Below, in pieces: positions 42,898-53,364 of a stretch of 64,000 nt of DNA. Source of the stretch: Domibacillus antri (lineage in GTDB: Bacteria > Bacillota > Bacilli > Bacillales > Domibacillaceae); the NCBI RefSeq assembly GCF_001936625.1, contig NZ_MSDU01000005.1, positions 1-64,000 of the forward strand, written 5' to 3'. The notes under the pieces were generated by a model. The model worked only from the letters and a program-made list of their open reading frames with translations, was not told the origin of the DNA and ran no database searches. Numbering within the stretch: the stretch's first letter is position 1; every line of letters begins with the position of its first letter. A program made the position numbers and the translations under genes.

Positions 42898-43319
42898 TAT
42901 TCACTCTCTCCAATCGTTTGAATAATGGTCATGGTTACACCAATGACAACAAAATACACACCGAGGTCGAACAGCATTGCGGTGTGAAGCGATGTTTTGC
43001 CGAAGAGCGGCAGTTGAAAATAATCGTACGCATGTGTAAAAAAAGGTACGTTAAACAATAAAGATCCGGCGGCAGTTCCGGCTCCAAACAGCAAGCCGAG
43101 ACCAATCAGGCATTTAAAATCAATCGGGAGCCCTTTCTTCACTGTTTTCATATCAAATGCAAGCAATAACAGAACGATTGCGCCTGATGTAAGCAACCCG
43201 CCGACAAATCCGCCGCCTGGATAATAATGACCAGCGAAAAAAATACGGACGGCGAAAAAGATGATCATGAAGAAAACAACTTTAGCGACGGTTTGAAAAA
43301 TCACATCATTTGTTTTCAT
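42897..43319 (-). CDS. mrpB: Mrp Na+/H+ antiporter subunit B
   Basis: A 140-aa membrane protein with four helices. [20 protein letters not shown] near residue 28 is the MrpB hallmark. It overlaps the end of mrpA by 14 nt. Confidence 0.96.
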   Translation of the reverse strand: MKTNDVIFQTVAKVVFFMIIFFAVRIFFAGHYYPGGGFVGGLLTSGAIVLLLLAFDMKTVKKGLPIDFKCLIGLGLLFGAGTAAGSLLFNVPFFTHAYDYFQLPLFGKTSLHTAMLFDLGVYFVVIGVTMTIIQTIGESE

Positions 43320-45723
43320 GCTGCTCGCCGCCTTTCTCCATCCGTAATTTAATTAATCCGTAAATACCAAGTGCGGCTACCGAGAGTACCGAAATTTCAA
43401 ACAACGTATCGAACCCGCGGAAGTCAACGAGAATAACATTGACCATATTTTCTCCGCCCGCTTTTGAATACGTATTTTCAATGTAATACTCATTAATGGA
43501 CGAAAATAATTTCGTGCTGTGGGCGGATATTCCGATTAAAGTGACGATAATCCCGACTCCAGCCGCAATGATCGCATTTCCGATCTGGAAGCCGATCTTT
43601 TCCTCATGCCGATACAATTTCGGCAAATGATAGAAGCAAAGCAGGAACAAAGCAGTAGATACCGTCTCAATAACAAGCTGCGTTAAGGCAAGATCCGGTG
43701 CGCGGAAAATGACGAAAAACAGCGATACACTGTATCCAACCGCACCGAGTGCAATAATCGAGGTTAAGCGGGATTTAGCCATCAAAATCGTCACGATGGA
43801 AATACAAAGCACAACGAGCAGCCCGGCTTCATAAAAACCAATCGGCGCCGTATTCGATGCATCAAACCGGAACGCATTTTTCGCCCACATGGTAAAACCA
43901 AGAATCGCAATGAAAAAAGCGAATATATAAACAAGATAGCTGCGGATAAAGCCGGTCATGTAGGCTTTTGTCAGTGAATTTGATCCACGTTCCGCCACAT
44001 ACAGGCTGCTATTATAAAATTGGTTCAGCGTGACTTTTCCCGGGAAATAATCGTACAAACCGATCCATTTCGGCAAAAACTTATACAAAACAATTCCGAC
44101 AGCCACTACACCGATCGTCATTAATAATTCCACTGTAATGCCATGCCAAAAATAAATATTTACGTAAAGCTGATCACCTGCCGGGATAATGGATGGCACA
44201 ATGGATGCCGCCGCCGGCTGGATCAAGCTGTAAGACAGCAAGTTTGGAAATAAACCAAATAGGATGACAAGCGCGGCAAGAACGATCGGAGAAATCAGCA
44301 TGCCGGCTGGTGCTTCATGCGGTTTTTTCTCCAGTTTTTCGGGCTGAAATTTCCCGCCGAATACGTTAAATACAAGGATTATGCTGTAAATAAACGTGAA
44401 CACGCTGCCGATCCAGGCAAGGACAGGGAGAAGCATGCCCCACGTTTCCAGCTGGAACAAATTCAACTCTGTCAGTTGTACCATGGATAAAAAGAACATT
44501 TCTTTACTAAGGAAACCGTTAAATGGCGGCAGCCCGGCCATGGAAAATGCACCGATGACAGAAAGCGTAAACGTGACAGGCATTAAACTCATCAATCCAC
44601 CAAGACGGCGGATGTCACGTGTGCCGGTTTCATGATCAATAATCCCGACGACCATAAAAAGACTTCCTTTAAACGTTGCGTGATTAATTAAATGAAAGAC
44701 AGCCGCAATAACCGCTGCTGTGTACAAATTATCATCAAGCGAATCAAAGTAAAGAGCTGCGGAACTAACTCCGAGAAGGCACATAATCAATCCGAGCTGA
44801 CTGACTGTTGAAAAAGCAAGAATTCCTTTTAAATCGGTCTGTTTAACCGCATTAAAGGATGCCCATACCATAGTAAATAATCCAACAGCGCCAACAATCC
44901 AGAACCAGTAGCTGGAAAACGCAAAAATCGGACTGAAACGGGCGACGAGATAAATACCGGCTTTAACCATCGTTGCCGAGTGCAAATACGCGCTGACCGG
45001 AGTAGGCGCTTCCATTGCATCAGGCAGCCAGATATAAAATGGAAACTGCGCGGACTTTGTGAAGGCACCAAGCAGGATCAAGATCATCGCTAATAAGAAA
45101 AGAGGGTGGTTGTTTAATTCTGGGGCCTGTGCAGCGAGCTCCCGAATGCTGAATGTACCGCCCATGATCGACAGTACAGCAAATCCACCAAGCATCATCA
45201 ATCCGCCAAATACAGTAATGAGCATCGATTTCATGGCCCCGTAACGGGAACGATCACGGTCAAACCAGTAAGCGATTAAGAGAAAGGATGAAATAGATGT
45301 TAATTCCCAGAACATGTACAGTGTAATGACGTTATCCGATAAAACGACGCCAAGCATGGCCCCCATAAACATAAGCAAATAAACGTAAAAGTGCTGCAGG
45401 CTTTCTTTCGTTTTTGACAAATAGTAGGTGGAGTACAGCACAACAAGTGCCCCGATTCCGGTAATGAGAAGAACAAAAAGCAGGCTGAGGCCATCAACAT
45501 ATGCTGTGAAGTCAATACCGAGAGACGGAATCCAAGAAACCGTTTTCGAAACGGAGTCATTATTCATCGTTACAGGAAGGTATTGAAGAAACGAAACAAA
45601 CAGGACGACGGGTAAAACGAAAACGAACCAGCCTGTATGTATAGATGGTGCTTTTTTTCGCACAAAAGGAACGAATGCGGCCAATATAAAAGGAGCGAGA
45701 ATGGCCCAGTGAAGCAAAGACAA
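43306..45723 (-). CDS. mrpA: Mrp Na+/H+ antiporter subunit A
   Basis: An 805-aa subunit with about 21 helices: a NuoL-like antiporter core (to about 500) plus a C-terminal MrpB-like extension (about 620-800). Conserved features are the Glu in YMFWELTSISSFLLIAYW (about 140), the Lys in FTKSAQFPFYIWLPDAM (about 223) and SATMVKAGIYL (about 248). The Mrp complex exchanges cytoplasmic Na+ for external H+ and supports alkali and salt tolerance and sporulation. Start is TTG 45723 after AGGGGGG; a TATAAT on the minus strand at 45758-45763 is a likely -10. Confidence 0.96.
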   Translation of the reverse strand: MSLLHWAILAPFILAAFVPFVRKKAPSIHTGWFVFVLPVVLFVSFLQYLPVTMNNDSVSKTVSWIPSLGIDFTAYVDGLSLLFVLLITGIGALVVLYSTYYLSKTKESLQHFYVYLLMFMGAMLGVVLSDNVITLYMFWELTSISSFLLIAYWFDRDRSRYGAMKSMLITVFGGLMMLGGFAVLSIMGGTFSIRELAAQAPELNNHPLFLLAMILILLGAFTKSAQFPFYIWLPDAMEAPTPVSAYLHSATMVKAGIYLVARFSPIFAFSSYWFWIVGAVGLFTMVWASFNAVKQTDLKGILAFSTVSQLGLIMCLLGVSSAALYFDSLDDNLYTAAVIAAVFHLINHATFKGSLFMVVGIIDHETGTRDIRRLGGLMSLMPVTFTLSVIGAFSMAGLPPFNGFLSKEMFFLSMVQLTELNLFQLETWGMLLPVLAWIGSVFTFIYSIILVFNVFGGKFQPEKLEKKPHEAPAGMLISPIVLAALVILFGLFPNLLSYSLIQPAAASIVPSIIPAGDQLYVNIYFWHGITVELLMTIGVVAVGIVLYKFLPKWIGLYDYFPGKVTLNQFYNSSLYVAERGSNSLTKAYMTGFIRSYLVYIFAFFIAILGFTMWAKNAFRFDASNTAPIGFYEAGLLVVLCISIVTILMAKSRLTSIIALGAVGYSVSLFFVIFRAPDLALTQLVIETVSTALFLLCFYHLPKLYRHEEKIGFQIGNAIIAAGVGIIVTLIGISAHSTKLFSSINEYYIENTYSKAGGENMVNVILVDFRGFDTLFEISVLSVAALGIYGLIKLRMEKGGEQHENK

Positions 45724-46006
45724 TGAAATCCCCCCTAAAGTTTAGTGCACGCTTAAAATTATAGCGTAAACAAAATGATTGTGCATTCTTATAATCCGAT
45801 CTTCCTGAAAAGTTAATCATTGATAATAAATATGAAGAAATACAGTTATTTTAGCTGAAAAAAATTTTTTAGGTAGGAATAAAATTGTGCGGATTTTGCC
45901 AGAAACTGTACCTAATTTCCAAAAAAATATCGAAAATCACTTGTCATCATCACCATCCTCTTGCATAATGAACAGTGACTGACTGTGACAGGAGAGAATC
46001 ATTTTG

Positions 46007-46564
46007 ATGAAAAATTCATATTTAACCGGCTATATGCCGCTGTTAGCTATTTTGCTTTTCAGCCTGTCGTTTGCAATGTATGGACAGGCTCTTGTAGTCG
46101 ATGTACTGAAAAAGGCTAATTTATATAACGGGATGCTCGATTTTTTTACAAAAACAGAAATGAACCTCGTCGTGATCGGCGGCCTCATGCTTTTCTTCAC
46201 GATGATCTTCGCAACATTAAAGCTGCTGGCAAACACAGCGAACGAACTTGCACTTCTTTTCTTTTCAAATGACACGGAAGGTGAACTGTTAAAAAAAGCC
46301 CGTTTCGGTGCCGTTATTTATTTCATCGGCGGTCTTATATCACTTGTCAGCTTCTCATCGGCAGCCGGCATTATGATTATTTTTGCAGTAACGTCCATGG
46401 CTTACATTGTCTATTTTGTCTATAAATTAAGCCCGCATATCACAACACCACAAATGATCGGTATTATTGTGTTTGAAGCACTGTTCTGGATTTTCTTCGG
46501 ACTGCTCCTGGCCCTCATTTTTATGAAGCTGTACAACGGAATTTTAGCCTCGCTGCCATTGTAA
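46007..46564 (+). CDS. yufK: YufK family membrane protein (DUF5366)
   Basis: A 185-aa protein with five predicted helices (about 10-28, 53-75, 102-122, 124-143 and 150-172). It corresponds to yufK, which lies beside mrp in B. subtilis. Function unknown. ATG 46007 with AGGAGAGA 10 nt upstream is chosen over the adjacent TTG 46004. It is divergent from mrpA across a 283-bp AT-rich region in which I see no further gene. Confidence 0.82.
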   Translation: MKNSYLTGYMPLLAILLFSLSFAMYGQALVVDVLKKANLYNGMLDFFTKTEMNLVVIGGLMLFFTMIFATLKLLANTANELALLFFSNDTEGELLKKARFGAVIYFIGGLISLVSFSSAAGIMIIFAVTSMAYIVYFVYKLSPHITTPQMIGIIVFEALFWIFFGLLLALIFMKLYNGILASLPL

Positions 46565-46572
46565 AAACGCAC

Positions 46573-46602
46573 GGTCTCCTGAAATTAGCGGGAGGCTTTT
46601 TT
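46573..46602 (+). terminator. Terminator after yufK
   Basis: GTCTCC pairs with GGAGGC around an 11-nt loop, followed by TTTTTTAT. Confidence 0.7.
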
Positions 46603-46692
46603 ATATGAGTGTCTGTAAACATGGAGCACGGGCAAAGTGAAGTAAGCGTGAGTTATTGAAAATGAACGTGACCAAATCGGAATATGTGAATA

Positions 46693-46729
46693 AAAAAGGG
46701 GCCTCAAAAGTTCATTGAGACACCCTTTT
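46693..46729 (-). terminator. Bidirectional hairpin before mtnA
   Basis: AAAAAGGG and CCCTTTT pair outside CTCA/TGAG. It lies 68 bp downstream of mtnA on the minus strand. Confidence 0.7.
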
Positions 46730-46796
46730 CATCATTACTATAGCCGGATTTTTGGTAAGGCCATCCGCACTTATGAGACAACTTAATCATGCATAT

Positions 46797-47828
46797 TTAT
46801 TCAAATAAAGCGGCGATCGCAGCGGCATCCGGTTTAATAACGCCTTTTTCCGTTACGATACCGGTAATGAATTCAGCCGGCGCCACATCAAAAGCAGGAT
46901 TAAACACTTTTACGCCATCGGGTGCAACGTTCAGCCCGTTTACATGCGTAATTTCAGCGGGATCGCGTTCCTCAATTGGAATCGCATCCCCATTTGGTGT
47001 GTCGAGATCAAACGTCGACAACGGCGCCGCGATATAAAATGGAATGCCGAAAGACTTTGCGAGAACGGCCAGACCGAACGTTCCGATTTTGTTTGCGGCA
47101 GCCCCATTTGCCGCAATCCGGTCCGCGCCAGTAATGACAGCCGAAATGTTTTTCGTCTTCATCGTGTGCGCCGCCATGCTGTCGGCAATAAGCGTCACAT
47201 CAACGCCGGCCTGCATTAATTCCCAGGTGGTGAGACGAGCACCCTGGAAAACAGGACGCGTTTCACAAGCAAACACGGATATATCAATACCGCGTTCTTT
47301 TGCTAAAAAGAACGGAGCGAGAGCCGTGCCGTATTTTGCGGTAGCAATGGAGCCGGCGTTGCAAATGGTCATAACCCGGTCACCCTCTTGAAACAATTCA
47401 AGTGCATGTTCCCCAATCGAACGGCAAACTTCCGCATCTTCCGCTTGAATCGCCAGCGCTTCAGCCAGCACATTTTCACGCAGCGTTTCCGCTGCATTCG
47501 AGCGGACAACCACATCATTCATCCGGTTCAATGCCCAGAATAAATTTACCGCTGTTGGCCGCGACTGTGATAAATAGCCGCTGTCCATAAGCACAAGCTC
47601 TTTCAATTCATGGATATCATTTGTCTCGTGGCGAAGCGCCGACAATGCGATACCGAACGCCGCCGCGATCCCGATGGCTGGCGCACCGCGAACAGCAAGT
47701 GATTTAATCGCATCAAACACGGAGGGAACGGATTCAAGCGTCAAATATTCCGTCACATGGGGCAATTTTCGCTGATCTAAGAGCTGAATCGTATCGTTCT
47801 CCCAAATGACAGACTGTGGAATATTCAT
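46797..47828 (-). CDS. mtnA: S-methyl-5-thioribose-1-phosphate isomerase
   Basis: A 343-aa eIF2B-like isomerase that turns methylthioribose-1-phosphate into methylthioribulose-1-phosphate in methionine salvage. Family motifs are [18 protein letters not shown]-type segment near residue 47, the catalytic Cys region [18 protein letters not shown] near 153 and the catalytic Asp in [20 protein letters not shown] near 233. It overlaps mtnK by 4 nt. Confidence 0.96.
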   Translation of the reverse strand: MNIPQSVIWENDTIQLLDQRKLPHVTEYLTLESVPSVFDAIKSLAVRGAPAIGIAAAFGIALSALRHETNDIHELKELVLMDSGYLSQSRPTAVNLFWALNRMNDVVVRSNAAETLRENVLAEALAIQAEDAEVCRSIGEHALELFQEGDRVMTICNAGSIATAKYGTALAPFFLAKERGIDISVFACETRPVFQGARLTTWELMQAGVDVTLIADSMAAHTMKTKNISAVITGADRIAANGAAANKIGTFGLAVLAKSFGIPFYIAAPLSTFDLDTPNGDAIPIEERDPAEITHVNGLNVAPDGVKVFNPAFDVAPAEFITGIVTEKGVIKPDAAAIAALFE

Positions 47829-48994
47829 TGTAAGCCCTCCTGAAATGCTGAGACAAGCTGATCAGCAGATGTAAACTGATGACGCTCTTTAACAAAGCGT
47901 GCCCCGATTGCCAGTGACCGTTGTTTCGCTTGAAGACGTGCCGCCTCATCTTCAATCCCATCCAGATCTTTGACATGCGCAAGTCCGATCGTCCGTCGGA
48001 TCATTTCAAGTCCCATAAACCCGGCTGCCTGTTCAAAAATATCAGCCAGCAGCCATTCCAGATAGCCTTCTGTTTTTGCGAATGCTTCCGTGTTGTTTTC
48101 TTTCCATAAACGGGTAAATTCACGATTAAACACATCCCATACGGTCACAATATGAGCATACAGCGGCTCACGGCGTGAATCTTCGCGCGACAACGCATTC
48201 ATAAACAAGTTCGCTGTAAAATGCGCAATATCGAACCCAAACGGACCATAGAATGCAAACTCCGGATCAATAATTTTCGTTTCTGTTTCACTCGCAAAAA
48301 TACTGCCTGTATGAAGATCACCGTGCAAAAGAGCATCACCTGACGTTAAAAATAGCCGTTTTAGCTGTGCCGTATGAAGCTTCAAATTCGAATCCTGCCA
48401 TAATTTTTCTGCATCCGGCCGCAAGCCCTCTTCAAAATCATTTGTTTCAGCATCGAAAAAAGGATCCGTAAACACAAGCCCTTCCGTAATATCACATAGT
48501 TCCGGATTGCAGAACGTGTTTTGTAATTTTTTCTTCTCTTGCGGACCCATGGCAAAATCAGATGTCGAATATAGTGTCCGAGCGATAAATTCACCAGTGT
48601 GCTGCGCGATCAGCGGATAATCTTCACCGTTAATGAATCCGGTGCGGGCAATCTCCAAGTGAGACAAATCTTCCATAATCGTAATGGCTAAATCCTTATC
48701 CGAATAGTAGACTTTAGGTGTATAATCAGGTGCAAATTTACCTTGCAGACGGAGTGCACGGTTTTCAATGTCCGCCCGTTCTAAAGTAAGAGGCCAGCTT
48801 TCACCAACCACTTTTGCATATGGCAGTGCCTGTTTAACAATGACACTTTTTTCTTTACCTTTTATATGAAACACGTAATTTAAATTTCCATCACCGATTT
48901 CGCGGCTGGAAAGGGTTTCAGATTCAGCGAATAAACCAAGTTTTTTCACAAGGGAAACGGCTGACCCGGTCGTTAAAGATTCATATGAAGACAT
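47825..48994 (-). CDS. mtnK: Methylthioribose kinase
   Basis: A 389-aa kinase of the choline/aminoglycoside kinase fold that phosphorylates methylthioribose. The nucleotide loop [13 protein letters not shown] is near residue 33 and the catalytic loop [12 protein letters not shown] near 226, with [15 protein letters not shown] holding the metal-binding Asp. ATG 48994 is preferred because GGAGGG abuts the earlier ATG 49000 with no spacing. Divergent from mtnE across about 90 bp. Confidence 0.95.
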   Translation of the reverse strand: MSSYESLTTGSAVSLVKKLGLFAESETLSSREIGDGNLNYVFHIKGKEKSVIVKQALPYAKVVGESWPLTLERADIENRALRLQGKFAPDYTPKVYYSDKDLAITIMEDLSHLEIARTGFINGEDYPLIAQHTGEFIARTLYSTSDFAMGPQEKKKLQNTFCNPELCDITEGLVFTDPFFDAETNDFEEGLRPDAEKLWQDSNLKLHTAQLKRLFLTSGDALLHGDLHTGSIFASETETKIIDPEFAFYGPFGFDIAHFTANLFMNALSREDSRREPLYAHIVTVWDVFNREFTRLWKENNTEAFAKTEGYLEWLLADIFEQAAGFMGLEMIRRTIGLAHVKDLDGIEDEAARLQAKQRSLAIGARFVKERHQFTSADQLVSAFQEGLQ

Positions 48995-49082
48995 GTTCAT
49001 CCCTCCGAATATATTTACAATTTGACTAATACAATATATATTTATGTCTGAAATTGCAAGAAAATTTTAAGTAGGTGTATAA

Positions 49083-50276
49083 ATGATTCAATTTGAACAA
49101 TCGACATTATTAAATACATTGCCAAAGCAGTTTTTTGCGGCATTGACAAAAAAAGCGGCGCAGTATGTAAATGCCGGGCACGATGTGATCAATCTCGGGC
49201 AGGGAAATCCGGATCAGCCGACGCCGCAGCACATTGTGGATTCGCTGAAAGACGCATCAGACCGGACTGATTTTCATAGATACCCGCCGTTTCAAGGACA
49301 GCCGTTTTTAAAGGAAGCAGCCGCGCAATTTTACAAGCGTGAATATAACGTGGATCTCGATCCGGAAACGGAAATAGCCATCCTGTTTGGGGGAAAAGCG
49401 GGGCTCGTTGAACTGCCAATGTGTCTCTTAAATGAGGGGGATTATATGCTCGTACCGGACCCAGGTTATCCAGACTACTGGTCTGGTGCCGCATTGGCTG
49501 GAGCGCGAATGGACTATATGCCGCTGACTGCCGAAAATAGATTTTTGCCTGATTATGAAGCGATCGACGCAGAACGGCTTGACCGGGCTAAGTTAATGCT
49601 TTTGAATTACCCGAACAACCCGACAGGCGCACAGGCGGATGCCGCATTCTTTGACGGGACGGTTGAACTGGCAAAAAAACATAATATCTGCGTCGTTCAC
49701 GATTTTGCCTATGGCGGTGTCGGTTTTGACGGGCAGAAGCCGCCAAGCTTTTTACAGGCGGAAGGCGCGAAAGAAACCGGTGTGGAAGTGTATACATTGT
49801 CGAAAACATACAACATGGCCGGCTGGCGTGTCGGCTTTGCGGCCGGGAACAAAAGTGTGATTTCAGCAATTAATTTATTGCAGGATCATATGTATGTGAG
49901 CTTGTTCAGTGCCATTCAACAAGCGGCCGCAGACGCATTAACAGGTCCACAGGATTGTGTGCGTGAGCTGTCTGCAATGTATGAGCGGCGACGTAACATC
50001 TTCATAGACGCGTGCCGGAAAATCGGCTGGAATGTCACTGCTCCGGCCGGTTCGTTTTTTGCGTGGCTGCCTGTGCCGAAACCTTACACATCTGCTCAAT
50101 TTGCGGATATTCTGCTTGAGCAGGCTCATGTCGTCGCTGCCCCGGGAATCGGGTTTGGGGCGTACGGAGAAGGGTACGTCCGCGTTGGTCTCCTGACCGA
50201 TGAGAAGCGGCTGGCAGAAGCGGTGGAACGCATTGGAAAGCTCGGTCTGTTCATTGACAAAAATGAAGAAAAGTGA
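49083..50276 (+). CDS. mtnE: Aminotransferase MtnE (methionine salvage)
   Basis: A 397-aa class I/II PLP aminotransferase that converts 2-keto-4-methylthiobutyrate to methionine, the last step of the pathway. The PLP Lys is in YTLSKTYNMAGWRVGF near residue 240, with NYPNNPTGA near 178 and the C-terminal Arg near GYVRVG. The SD (AGTAGGTG) is weak. First gene of the mtnEWXBD operon. Confidence 0.92.
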   Translation: MIQFEQSTLLNTLPKQFFAALTKKAAQYVNAGHDVINLGQGNPDQPTPQHIVDSLKDASDRTDFHRYPPFQGQPFLKEAAAQFYKREYNVDLDPETEIAILFGGKAGLVELPMCLLNEGDYMLVPDPGYPDYWSGAALAGARMDYMPLTAENRFLPDYEAIDAERLDRAKLMLLNYPNNPTGAQADAAFFDGTVELAKKHNICVVHDFAYGGVGFDGQKPPSFLQAEGAKETGVEVYTLSKTYNMAGWRVGFAAGNKSVISAINLLQDHMYVSLFSAIQQAAADALTGPQDCVRELSAMYERRRNIFIDACRKIGWNVTAPAGSFFAWLPVPKPYTSAQFADILLEQAHVVAAPGIGFGAYGEGYVRVGLLTDEKRLAEAVERIGKLGLFIDKNEEK

Positions 50277-50321
50277 CACAATCCTAGTAAACTAGTAGGT
50301 ATTCAGAATGGAGAACAAATC

Positions 50322-51521
50322 ATGAGTGAAGTGATCGCAACGTACCGGCTTTTTGACCGGAACGGCAACTTTGAAAAAAAAGCGGAAGGGATTGCGCTGG
50401 GCCTCACGATAGGGTCATGGACCGACTTGCCGCACCTTGAACAGGAACAGCTCAAAAAGCATAAAGGGGGCGTTGTTTCCATTCAAGAAACAGGACGTGA
50501 AACAGCAGAAGGAAAGGAAGCGGATATCACAATCGCTTATCCTGCTGCAAACTTCAGTGCCGACTTGCCGGCTATTTTAGTGACTGTCTTTGGGAAATTG
50601 TCATTAGACGGTGTCATTCGCTTAATGGATCTTGATTTTTCTCATGATCTGGCAAAGCGGTTTCCCGGTCCAAAGTACGGAGTGGAGGGCATTCGTGAAC
50701 GGACCGGTGTTTACGGGCGGCCGCTCGTGATGAGCATATTTAAAGGTGTCATCGGCCGCGATCTGTCGTACATGGAAAAGCAGTTGAGAGCACAGCTTGA
50801 AGGCGGCATTGATATTGTCAAAGACGATGAAATTTTGTTCGATAATAAACTGACATCGTTTGAAGAGCGTTTGAAACTGGGCCAGCAGGTGATTGCAGAA
50901 AGCGGCAAAAAAGCATTGTACGCGGTGAACTTGACCGGACGGACGAGCGATTTGAAAGAAAAAGCGCGCCGCGGTATTGAACTCGGGGCAACCGCATATT
51001 TATTTAATGTCTTCGCTTATGGACTTGATGTGCTGCAGGAGCTCGCGGAAGACCGCGATATTCCGGTTCCGATTATGGCACATCCCGCTGTATCCGGTGC
51101 GTTCACATCCGCTCCTTATCATGGCTTTTCAACGGAACTCATGTTAGGCAAGCTTGTTCGTATGGCCGGTGCGGATTTCACCTTATTCCCGTCACCATAC
51201 GGCTCGGTTGCACTTGAGCGGGAAGCGGCTTTAAAAACAGCGGAAATGGCGCTGGAAGAAAGCATCTATAAACAGACATTCCCGGTACCGTCCGCCGGTA
51301 TACATCCGGGTCTCGTGCCTGTTTTATTCGAAGATTTCGGCATCGATTCAATCATTAATGCAGGCGGCGGTGTACACGGGCATCCGAACGGCGCAGCGGG
51401 AGGCGGACGCGCGTTCCGTCAGGCAGTGGACGCCGTTACAGCCGGACGGACACTTGAAGAAGCGGCAAAAAACCGGGAAGATTTGCGCGCCGCACTCGAA
51501 TTGTGGGGAACAGGCAAATGA
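50322..51521 (+). CDS. mtnW: 2,3-diketo-5-methylthiopentyl-1-phosphate enolase (RuBisCO-like)
   Basis: A 399-aa RuBisCO-like protein that enolises the diketone intermediate of methionine salvage and does not fix CO2. The metal site [11 protein letters not shown] near residue 163 holds the Lys that is carbamylated and the two acidic ligands. [20 protein letters not shown] near 346 is the phosphate-binding region. Its stop overlaps the mtnX start as ATGA. Confidence 0.95.
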   Translation: MSEVIATYRLFDRNGNFEKKAEGIALGLTIGSWTDLPHLEQEQLKKHKGGVVSIQETGRETAEGKEADITIAYPAANFSADLPAILVTVFGKLSLDGVIRLMDLDFSHDLAKRFPGPKYGVEGIRERTGVYGRPLVMSIFKGVIGRDLSYMEKQLRAQLEGGIDIVKDDEILFDNKLTSFEERLKLGQQVIAESGKKALYAVNLTGRTSDLKEKARRGIELGATAYLFNVFAYGLDVLQELAEDRDIPVPIMAHPAVSGAFTSAPYHGFSTELMLGKLVRMAGADFTLFPSPYGSVALEREAALKTAEMALEESIYKQTFPVPSAGIHPGLVPVLFEDFGIDSIINAGGGVHGHPNGAAGGGRAFRQAVDAVTAGRTLEEAAKNREDLRAALELWGTGK

Positions 51522-52171
51522 TAAAAAATCCGGTATTGATCTGTGATTTCGATGGTACGATTACGGAAAACGATAACATTATTGCGATTATGAAACGGTT
51601 TGCGCCGGACGGCTGGGAAGAGTTGAAAGAAGTTGTTCTTTCGCAGCGTATTTCCATAAAAGAAGGTGTCGGAAAAATGTTTGCGCTCCTTCCATCGTCG
51701 CAAAAAGAAGAGATTACTCAATTTATTTTAAATGATGCAAAAATTCGTAGGGGGTTTGCGGATTTTGTGGCGTATGCGCGCGATGCCGGCATTCCTCTTT
51801 ATATTTTGAGCGGCGGGATGGACTTTTTTGTAAAGCCGATTTTGAATGGTCTTGTACCGGAGGATCATATTTATTGCAACCGGGCCGATTTTTCAGGCGA
51901 ATACATTCAGATACATTGGCCGCATTCATGTGATGAACATTGCTATAATGAGTGCGGCTGCTGTAAGCCATCCATCGTACGGAAGATCGCGAAGGGGAAA
52001 GACATTATTGTCATCGGTGATTCCATTACCGATCTCGAAGCCGCGAAACTGGCGGATTTCGTGATCGCACGGGATTTATTGCTTGATAAATGCCGTGAAC
52101 TCGGTTTGAACCACAAGCCGTTTGACACATTTTATGATTGTCTGGATCATGTGAAAGAGGGTATCGGATGA
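51518..52171 (+). CDS. mtnX: 2-hydroxy-3-keto-5-methylthiopentenyl-1-phosphate phosphatase
   Basis: A 217-aa HAD-superfamily phosphatase. The nucleophile motif CDFDGTIT is at residue 8, the motif II Ser in ILSGGMD near 93, and the motif [14 protein letters not shown] near 168. It removes the phosphate before the dioxygenase step. ATG 51518 overlaps the mtnW stop. Confidence 0.94.
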   Translation: MIKNPVLICDFDGTITENDNIIAIMKRFAPDGWEELKEVVLSQRISIKEGVGKMFALLPSSQKEEITQFILNDAKIRRGFADFVAYARDAGIPLYILSGGMDFFVKPILNGLVPEDHIYCNRADFSGEYIQIHWPHSCDEHCYNECGCCKPSIVRKIAKGKDIIVIGDSITDLEAAKLADFVIARDLLLDKCRELGLNHKPFDTFYDCLDHVKEGIG

Positions 52172-52779
52172 ATACATTGCAATTAAGATGGAACGATTTG
52201 GCTGACGTAAAGAGGGAGCTGGCGGCGCGTGACTGGTTTCCGGGAACAAGCGGGAATTTGTCCATTAAAGTGGACGATGCATCGTTTCTCGTGACAGCGA
52301 GCGGGAAAGATAAGCGGAAAGAAACAGCTGAGGATTTTCTGCTTGTGGATGCGGCTGGTACCGCCATTGATGGTTTTGCCGGCAAACCGTCTGCAGAAAC
52401 ACTCTTGCATGTGGAAGTGTATGGAAAAACGGATGCAGGATGCAGTTTACATGTTCATACAGTAGATAATAATGTGATCGGTGAATTGTACGGTGAAGAG
52501 GGCGAAGTGACGTTTACCGGCCAGGAAATCATTAAAGCATTCGGCGTTTGGGAAGAAAATGCATCGGTCACGGTGCCAATTATTCTGAATCATGCGGACA
52601 TTCCGACGCTTGCCAAAGAATTTGGCAAATATGTTCGTGCAGATAACGGTGCGGTATTAATCCGCAATCACGGAATCACCGTCTGGGGACGCGATGCCTT
52701 TGAAGCGAAGAAATTTTTAGAAGCATATGAATTTTTATTTTCATGGCATATTAAACTACTCATGTTGAAAGGAAGATGA
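52168..52779 (+). CDS. mtnB: Methylthioribulose-1-phosphate dehydratase
   Basis: A 203-aa class II aldolase-fold zinc enzyme that dehydrates methylthioribulose-1-phosphate. The zinc ligands are in LHVHTVDNN near residue 92 and a distal His ([10 protein letters not shown]) near 170. [11 protein letters not shown] near residue 23 binds the phosphate. The start overlaps the mtnX stop (ATGA). Confidence 0.95.
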   Translation: MNTLQLRWNDLADVKRELAARDWFPGTSGNLSIKVDDASFLVTASGKDKRKETAEDFLLVDAAGTAIDGFAGKPSAETLLHVEVYGKTDAGCSLHVHTVDNNVIGELYGEEGEVTFTGQEIIKAFGVWEENASVTVPIILNHADIPTLAKEFGKYVRADNGAVLIRNHGITVWGRDAFEAKKFLEAYEFLFSWHIKLLMLKGR

Positions 52780-52783
52780 ACAA

Positions 52784-53317
52784 ATGGCAGTGATTCAATT
52801 TCAGGAAACAGGCGAACGTATTACGGATAAAAATGCAATTGACGCCTTTTTAACAGGCCAGGAAGTGATTTATGAGAACTGGGATATTACGAAACTTCCC
52901 GAAAATTTACGTGAAAATTACGCGTTGACGGATGAAGACAAGCAGCAGGTGCTTGATGTATTTTCCGCGGAAATTAAAGATATTTCAGAGCGCCGCGGCT
53001 ATGAGGCACATGATGTTATTTCCTTATCAGACAGCACGCCAAATCTGGATGAGCTATTGACGAATTTTCAAAAAATTCATATCCATACGGATGATGAGGT
53101 TCGTTTTATTGTGAGCGGCCACGGTATTTTTGCGATTCAGGCGAAAGACGGCCAATTTTTTAATGTTGAGCTTGAGCCGGGGGATTTGATTTCTGTACCG
53201 GTTAACACGCGTCACTATTTTACATTAATGGAAGACCGTAAAGTGGTGGCAGTCCGCATCTTTGTTACAAAAGAAGGATGGGTGCCAATCTACGATGACG
53301 AGCGTGAAAAAGCATAA
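52784..53317 (+). CDS. mtnD: Acireductone dioxygenase
   Basis: A 177-aa cupin metalloenzyme that splits the acireductone into the keto acid precursor of methionine (Fe form) or off-pathway products (Ni form). The ligands are in HIHTDDEVRFIVSG near residue 95 (two His and a Glu) and NTRHYFTLM near 143. It is the last gene of the operon, followed by a strong terminator. Confidence 0.96.
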   Translation: MAVIQFQETGERITDKNAIDAFLTGQEVIYENWDITKLPENLRENYALTDEDKQQVLDVFSAEIKDISERRGYEAHDVISLSDSTPNLDELLTNFQKIHIHTDDEVRFIVSGHGIFAIQAKDGQFFNVELEPGDLISVPVNTRHYFTLMEDRKVVAVRIFVTKEGWVPIYDDEREKA

Positions 53318-53360
53318 AAAAGAATCGGAGCCGCCGTTCACAGGCTCCGATTCTTTTTTT
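53316..53360 (+). terminator. Bidirectional terminator between mtnD and pbpD
   Basis: AAAAAAGAATCGGAGCC pairs with GGCTCCGATTCTTTTTT around a 10-nt loop. Confidence 0.95.
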
Positions 53361-53364
53361 ATTG

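Noticed and set aside
42560-42913. A 117-codon frame on the same strand as mrpC in another frame
   Set aside because: Frame-shifted shadow of mrpC; the product lacks the membrane-helix pattern expected at this operon position.
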